Source of the DNA: Actinomycetota bacterium
Lineage (GTDB): Bacteria > Actinomycetota > Actinomycetes > S36-B12
Assembly: GCA_016717115.1 (NCBI GenBank)
Contig: JADKGE010000018.1
Location: 1-18,651, forward strand
Reading direction: 5' to 3'
Length of the DNA stretch: 18,651 bases
Both the position numbers and the translations under genes were made by a program. Below, one piece after another: positions 15,078-18,651 of the stretch. Numbering within the stretch: position 1 is the first letter of the stretch; every line of letters begins with the position of its first letter. The notes under the pieces are model-generated. The model saw only the letters and a program-made list of their open reading frames with translations, ran no database searches and was not told the origin of the DNA.

Positions 15078-16524
15078 TCCGAAGGGCTTCCTGACCACGG
15101 ATCGCGAGCTGCCGGCTCGGCGGCCGGTCGACGTGCGCCTGCTCGACTGGAACGAGGTGTACGAGCCGTTCGAGGCCGGCCGCCTCGAGAAGCAGGCCGG
15201 CCGGTGCATGGACTGCGGCATCCCGTTCTGCCACAACGGCTGCCCGCTCGGCAACCTCATCCCGGAGTGGAACTCCCTCGTCTGGCAGCACGACTGGAAG
15301 GACGCGATCGAGCGGCTGCACGCCACCAACAACTTCCCGGAGTTCACCGGCCGGCTGTGCCCGGCGCCCTGCGAGACGGCGTGCGTGCTCGGCATCAATG
15401 CCGATCCGGTCACCATCAAGCAGGTCGAGGTCTCGATCATCGATCGGGCCTGGGACGAGGGTTGGGTCACCCCGCAGCCGCCAGTCCGGCTCACCGGCAA
15501 GACCGTGGCCGTGATCGGTTCCGGCCCCGCCGGACTGGCCGCAGCCCAGCAGCTCGCCCGCGCCGGGCACACGGTTGCCGTCTTCGAGCGGGCCGACCGC
15601 ATCGGAGGCCTGCTTCGCTACGGCATCCCCGAGTTCAAGATGGAGAAGCGCCACCTCGATCGCCGACTGGCCCAGATGGAGGCCGAGGGCGTGCGGTTCA
15701 GGTCGGGGGTCGAGGTCGGCATCGATATCACGGGCGCGGACCTGCGCAACCGCTACGACGCGGTCGTCGTCGCCGTCGGGGCGACCGCCTGGCGAGACCT
15801 CCCGGTGCCCGGTCGCGACCTCTCCGGCGTCTACCAGGCGATGGAGTACCTGCCGCTCGCCAATCGGGTCCAGGAGGGCGACCTCGAGTCGTCGCCCATC
15901 GACGTTCAGGGCAAGCATGTCGTCATCATCGGCGGCGGCGACACCGGTGCGGACTGCCTTGGCACCGCCCATCGGCAGGGTGCCGCATCGGTGACCCAGC
16001 TCGAGATCATGCCCACGCCCCCACAGGCTCGTCCGGAGTCCCAGCCGTGGCCGACCTACCCGATGACCTATCGGGTCTCCAGCGCGCACGAGGAAGGCGG
16101 CGATCGGCTCTTCGCCGTCTCGACGGAGGCCTTCGTCGACGACGGCACGGGTCGGGTGCGCGCCCTTCAGCTGGTCGAGGTCGAGGCCCATGAGGGCGGC
16201 TTCCGGCCCAAGGCGGGTACCCAGCGCGAGATCCCGGCGGACTTCGTGTTCTTGGCCATGGGGTTCGTCGGCCCGGAGGGCGCCAACCTCGTCGAGCAGC
16301 TCGGCCTGACCCTTGGAGAGCGAGGCGGCATCGCGCGCGACGCCGACTACCGCTCCGACGCCCGTGGCGTGTTCGTGGCGGGGGACGCCGGCCGCGGTCA
16401 GTCGCTCATCGTGTGGGCGATCGCGGAGGGCCGCGCGGCGGCGGCCTCCGTCGACGCCTACCTCATGGGCAGCACCAACCTGCCGGCGCCGATCAAGTCG
16501 ACGGCGCGTCAACTCCTCGTGTGA
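15070..16524 (+). CDS. gltD: Glutamate synthase (NADPH) small subunit
   Basis: The GOGAT beta subunit takes electrons from NADPH through FAD and two 4Fe-4S clusters to GltB. The 484-residue protein has N-terminal cysteine clusters (GRCMDCGIPFCHNGCPLGN and LCPAPCETACVLG), an FAD-binding Rossmann motif (VAVIGSGPAGLAAAQQLARA), the RIGGLLRYGIPEFKMEK segment, an NADPH-binding Rossmann motif (VVIIGGGDTGADCLGTA) and the C-terminal GVFVAGDAGRGQSLIVWAI. Family length and all cofactor motifs are intact. ATG 15070 overlaps the gltB end by eight bases and has GGGAGG five bases upstream, so the subunits are translated together. Confidence 0.97.
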   Translation: MADPKGFLTTDRELPARRPVDVRLLDWNEVYEPFEAGRLEKQAGRCMDCGIPFCHNGCPLGNLIPEWNSLVWQHDWKDAIERLHATNNFPEFTGRLCPAPCETACVLGINADPVTIKQVEVSIIDRAWDEGWVTPQPPVRLTGKTVAVIGSGPAGLAAAQQLARAGHTVAVFERADRIGGLLRYGIPEFKMEKRHLDRRLAQMEAEGVRFRSGVEVGIDITGADLRNRYDAVVVAVGATAWRDLPVPGRDLSGVYQAMEYLPLANRVQEGDLESSPIDVQGKHVVIIGGGDTGADCLGTAHRQGAASVTQLEIMPTPPQARPESQPWPTYPMTYRVSSAHEEGGDRLFAVSTEAFVDDGTGRVRALQLVEVEAHEGGFRPKAGTQREIPADFVFLAMGFVGPEGANLVEQLGLTLGERGGIARDADYRSDARGVFVAGDAGRGQSLIVWAIAEGRAAAASVDAYLMGSTNLPAPIKSTARQLLV

Positions 16525-16553
16525 CCCACCTCACTCCTGCAACCGCTTACGGA

Positions 16554-16559
16554 TAGGCT
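16554..16559 (+). promoter_or_regulatory. -10 element for leaderless pyk
   Basis: TAGGCT fits TANNNT and ends seven bases before ATG 16567, so the mRNA should begin at the start codon. The intervening TGCCTTC contains no Shine-Dalgarno. No good -35 is seen in the 29 bases after the gltD stop. Confidence 0.5.
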
Positions 16560-16566
16560 TGCCTTC

Positions 16567-18003
16567 ATGCGTCGTGCCAAGATCGTTGCCACCCTCGGAC
16601 CCGCCACCAGCTCGCTCGAGGCCATCAGGGGCCTGGTGCAGGCCGGGATGGACGTCGCCCGGCTCAACCTCTCCCACGGACACCACGCCGATCACCTCGC
16701 CGTCTACAACAACGTGCGCGCCGCGGCCGACGAGCTGGGCCGCGGCGTCGGCATCCTCGTCGATCTCCAGGGCCCGAAGATCCGGCTGGGCCGATTCGCC
16801 ACCGGGCGCCCGGTCGTGCTCGAGAACGGCGCGGAGTTCATCGTCACCACGGAAGACGTGCCCGGCGACGTGGGCATGGTCTCCACCACCTACAAAGGCC
16901 TGCCGGGCGACGTGACACCCGGCGACCTCGTCCTCGTCGACGACGGCCGCGTCGAGCTGAAGGTCACCAGGGTCGACGGTCCCCGTGTCTACACCGTGGT
17001 CGTCGAGGGTGGCCGGGTCTCGGACAACAAGGGGTTCAACCTGCCGGGCGTCGCCGTCAGCGTGCCGGCCATGTCCGAGAAGGACCGCGAGGATCTGCGC
17101 TGGGCATTGCGCACCGGCGCCGACCTGATCGCCTTGTCGTTCGTCCGCAGCGCCGCCGACATCGGCGACGTGCACGACATCATGGACGAGGAGGGGATCC
17201 GGCTTCCCGTCCTGGCCAAGGTCGAGAAGCCCCAGGCGGTCCAGAACCTCGAGGAGATCATCGCGGCGTTCGACGGCGTCATGGTCGCTCGCGGCGACCT
17301 CGGCGTGGAGTTGCCGCTGGAGGCCGTGCCCCTGGTGCAGAAGCGCGCCGTGCACCTGTGTCGCGAGGCCGGCAAGCCGGTCATCGTGGCCACTCAGATG
17401 CTCGACTCGATGGCCGTCGCGAACCGCCCCACCCGCGCGGAGGCCAGCGACGTCGCCAATGCCATCCTGGACGGGGCGGATGCACTCATGCTGTCCGGTG
17501 AGACGAGCGTCGGTGACCATCCCAACCTCGTGGTCGAGACCATGAGCCGCATCATCGAGCACGTCGAGGGGGAGGCGCTGAGCCAGCTGCCGAAGCTCAA
17601 GGACCCCTGGACGGGCTCGACGGCAAGATCGCTCACCCACGCGGCCGTCGACGTCGCCAACGGCGTCAACGCCTCGCACCTCATCGCGTTCACCGAGACG
17701 GGATCATCGGCTCGTCTCGTGTCCCGCTGGCGGTCCGAGACGCCCCTGCTCGCCTTCACCCCGAATCCGCGCGTGCGCAGCCAGCTGTCGCTCGTGTGGG
17801 GGGTCGAGACCTTCCTCGTGCCTCAGGTGGAGCACACCGACGACATGGTCGCGCAGGTGGACAAGGCGCTGCTCGACATCGGGCGTGCGACGTACGGCGA
17901 CCGCGTCGTGATCGTCGCCGGAGTGCCCCCGGGCGTCCCGGGCACCACGAACGGCCTTCGCGTGCACAAGATGGGCAGTGCCAAGCGGGGCAGCGGGGTC
18001 TGA
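16567..18003 (+). CDS. pyk: Pyruvate kinase
   Basis: Pyruvate kinase converts phosphoenolpyruvate and ADP to pyruvate and ATP, the last step of glycolysis. The 478-residue protein begins with RRAKIVATLGPATSS and shows GMDVARLNLSHG, VDLQGPKIRLG, the catalytic Lys signature LAKVEKPQAVQNL, VMVARGDLGVELPLE, KPVIVATQMLDSM, RAEASDVANAILDGADA and LMLSGETSVGDHP. The C-terminal allosteric domain (TAFTETGSSARLVSRWR-like region and VIVAGVPPGVPGTTN) is complete. The start at ATG 16567 directly gives the family N-terminus, and it is probably leaderless. It is 42 bases after gltD, but with its own -10. Confidence 0.97.
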   Translation: MRRAKIVATLGPATSSLEAIRGLVQAGMDVARLNLSHGHHADHLAVYNNVRAAADELGRGVGILVDLQGPKIRLGRFATGRPVVLENGAEFIVTTEDVPGDVGMVSTTYKGLPGDVTPGDLVLVDDGRVELKVTRVDGPRVYTVVVEGGRVSDNKGFNLPGVAVSVPAMSEKDREDLRWALRTGADLIALSFVRSAADIGDVHDIMDEEGIRLPVLAKVEKPQAVQNLEEIIAAFDGVMVARGDLGVELPLEAVPLVQKRAVHLCREAGKPVIVATQMLDSMAVANRPTRAEASDVANAILDGADALMLSGETSVGDHPNLVVETMSRIIEHVEGEALSQLPKLKDPWTGSTARSLTHAAVDVANGVNASHLIAFTETGSSARLVSRWRSETPLLAFTPNPRVRSQLSLVWGVETFLVPQVEHTDDMVAQVDKALLDIGRATYGDRVVIVAGVPPGVPGTTNGLRVHKMGSAKRGSGV

Positions 18004-18048
18004 GCCACCCCCGAGCCGCCCACCTCGCGACCGGTACTGCGCCGCGGG

Positions 18049-18054
18049 TAGGGT
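18049..18054 (+). promoter_or_regulatory. -10 element of the pyrR promoter
   Basis: TAGGGT fits TANNNT and would start transcription near 18061, giving a leader of about 50 bases that begins just before the PyrR-binding structure. No clear -35. Confidence 0.45.
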
Positions 18055-18065
18055 CAATGCGTCAG

Positions 18066-18105
18066 ACATCCTTTAAGGCCCGTCCAGAGAGGCGGGGAAG
18101 GAGGT
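18066..18105 (+). promoter_or_regulatory. PyrR-binding RNA leader with sequestered ribosome-binding site
   Basis: CCCGTC (18079-18084) pairs with GGCGGG (18091-18096, one G-U pair) around the hexaloop CAGAGA, which matches the CNGNGA consensus loop bound by PyrR; the core TCCAGAGAGG is the known PyrR recognition sequence. Below it, bases 18066-18073 (ACATCCTT) can pair with 18098-18105 (AAGGAGGT) at seven of eight positions, covering the Shine-Dalgarno AAGGAGG. PyrR bound to UMP would stabilise this form and block translation, as described for mycobacterial pyr leaders. No transcription terminator or antiterminator pair is visible, which favours translational control. Confidence 0.8.
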
Positions 18106-18109
18106 CCGC

Positions 18110-18651
18110 ATGTCGAAAGTCGTCCTGGACGACGCCGATATCGGCCGCGCGATCACGCGCATCGCTCATGAGATCGTCGAGCGCAACAAGGGCTCCGAGG
18201 ACCTCGTCCTGCTCGGCATCCCCTCCCGTGGATTCCCGCTGGCGCAACGCATCGCCGCCGCGATCGAGCGCATCGAGTCGCACCCGGTCGACGTCGGCTC
18301 CCTCGACATCACCATGTACCGCGACGACCTGAGGCTGCGGCCCGCGCGGGCACTCGAGGCCACGTCGATCCCCGCCGCCGGCATCGACGCTCGCGTCGTC
18401 GTCCTCGTCGACGACGTGCTCTACTCCGGGCGCACGATCCGCGCCGCGCTCGACGCCCTCAGCGACATCGGGCGGCCACGGTCGGTGCAACTGGCCGTCC
18501 TCGTCGATCGCGGCCACCGCGACCTTCCCATCCGCCCCGACTTCGTGGGCAAGAACCTGCCGACGTCCGTCGACGAGCAGGTCCGGGTCTCGCTGGCGGA
18601 GGTCGACTCGATCGACGAGGTGACGCTGGACGGCCGCAGTGCGGATCGCGC
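18110..18651 (+). CDS. pyrR: Bifunctional pyr operon regulator / uracil phosphoribosyltransferase PyrR (3' partial)
   Basis: PyrR binds pyr leader RNA in a UMP-dependent way and many members also have uracil phosphoribosyltransferase activity. The frame is open to the window end: 180 complete codons, close to the whole protein (family about 175-195 residues). Visible parts are LDDADIGRAITRIAHEIVE, LLGIPSRGFPLAQRI, the DITMYRDDL segment and the PRPP-binding loop VVVLVDDVLYSGRTIRAAL, followed by VLVDRGHRDLPIRPDFVGKN. ATG 18110 is preceded by AAGGAGG with a five-base spacer inside a PyrR-binding leader, which indicates autoregulation. In this phylum pyrR is usually first in an operon with pyrB and pyrC; these would lie beyond the window. 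Confidence 0.95.
   Translation, partial: MSKVVLDDADIGRAITRIAHEIVERNKGSEDLVLLGIPSRGFPLAQRIAAAIERIESHPVDVGSLDITMYRDDLRLRPARALEATSIPAAGIDARVVVLVDDVLYSGRTIRAALDALSDIGRPRSVQLAVLVDRGHRDLPIRPDFVGKNLPTSVDEQVRVSLAEVDSIDEVTLDGRSADR

Noticed and set aside
12684..15602. 972-codon open frame on the minus strand opposite gltB and gltD
   Set aside because: It is a shadow of the high-GC codon pattern of gltB/gltD; its translation is His/Arg/Asp/Leu-rich with no family motif, while the plus strand carries full catalytic motifs.

Overview
This window is high-GC DNA from an actinomycete (Actinomycetota; Micrococcales or a close relative is my best guess, not proven). The evidence is strong G/C bias at third codon positions, many GTG starts, several genes whose start codon lies 6-7 bases after a TANNNT -10 hexamer (leaderless pattern), and a gene order typical of the group: trpE, Trp-associated membrane protein, HGxxPAAW protein, DUF2752 protein, trpC, trpB, trpA, then lgt, gltB, gltD, pyk. 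Almost everything is core metabolism. I found no mobile element, CRISPR array, tRNA or rRNA.

Layout. 1-1977: the 3' part of trpE (its beginning lies outside the window) and a Trp-operon membrane protein. 2103-2444 (minus strand): a small membrane protein of unknown function, preceded on the same strand by a coding-looking remnant without a good start. 2722-2958: an HGxxPAAW small membrane protein. 3057-5137: an OmpR-type response regulator and its sensor kinase, overlapping by a base or two and sitting inside the trp gene neighbourhood. 5189-8560: DUF2752 membrane protein, trpC, trpB and trpA. 8708-10415: a membrane-anchored DsbA-like thioredoxin-fold protein and lgt (prolipoprotein diacylglyceryl transferase). 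10530-16524: gltB and gltD, the two subunits of NADPH-dependent glutamate synthase. 16567-18003: pyk, pyruvate kinase. 18110-end: pyrR (3' end missing), preceded by a clear PyrR-binding RNA leader.

How the genes fit together. TrpE, TrpC, TrpB and TrpA cover chorismate to tryptophan except for the phosphoribosyltransferase, phosphoribosylanthranilate isomerase and glutamine amidotransferase steps, which are not in the window. GltBD regenerates glutamate from glutamine and 2-oxoglutarate; Pyk makes pyruvate and ATP from PEP. PyrR links UMP level to pyrimidine gene expression and here probably controls its own translation. Lgt and the DsbA-like protein belong to envelope biogenesis.

Most notable points. 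(1) trpC and the adjacent DUF2752 gene each carry an apparent one-base insertion, about 760 bases apart, while all other long genes are intact: either clustered sequence errors or a decaying pair. (2) A perfect 14-bp palindrome and a 7-bp inverted repeat sit in the trpA-dsbA gap. (3) The pyrR leader can pair its ribosome-binding site with upstream bases beside a consensus PyrR hairpin. (4) A coding-looking minus-strand frame at 2441-2675 joins the small membrane gene by an ATGA overlap but has no credible start. No convincing new multi-gene system is visible.
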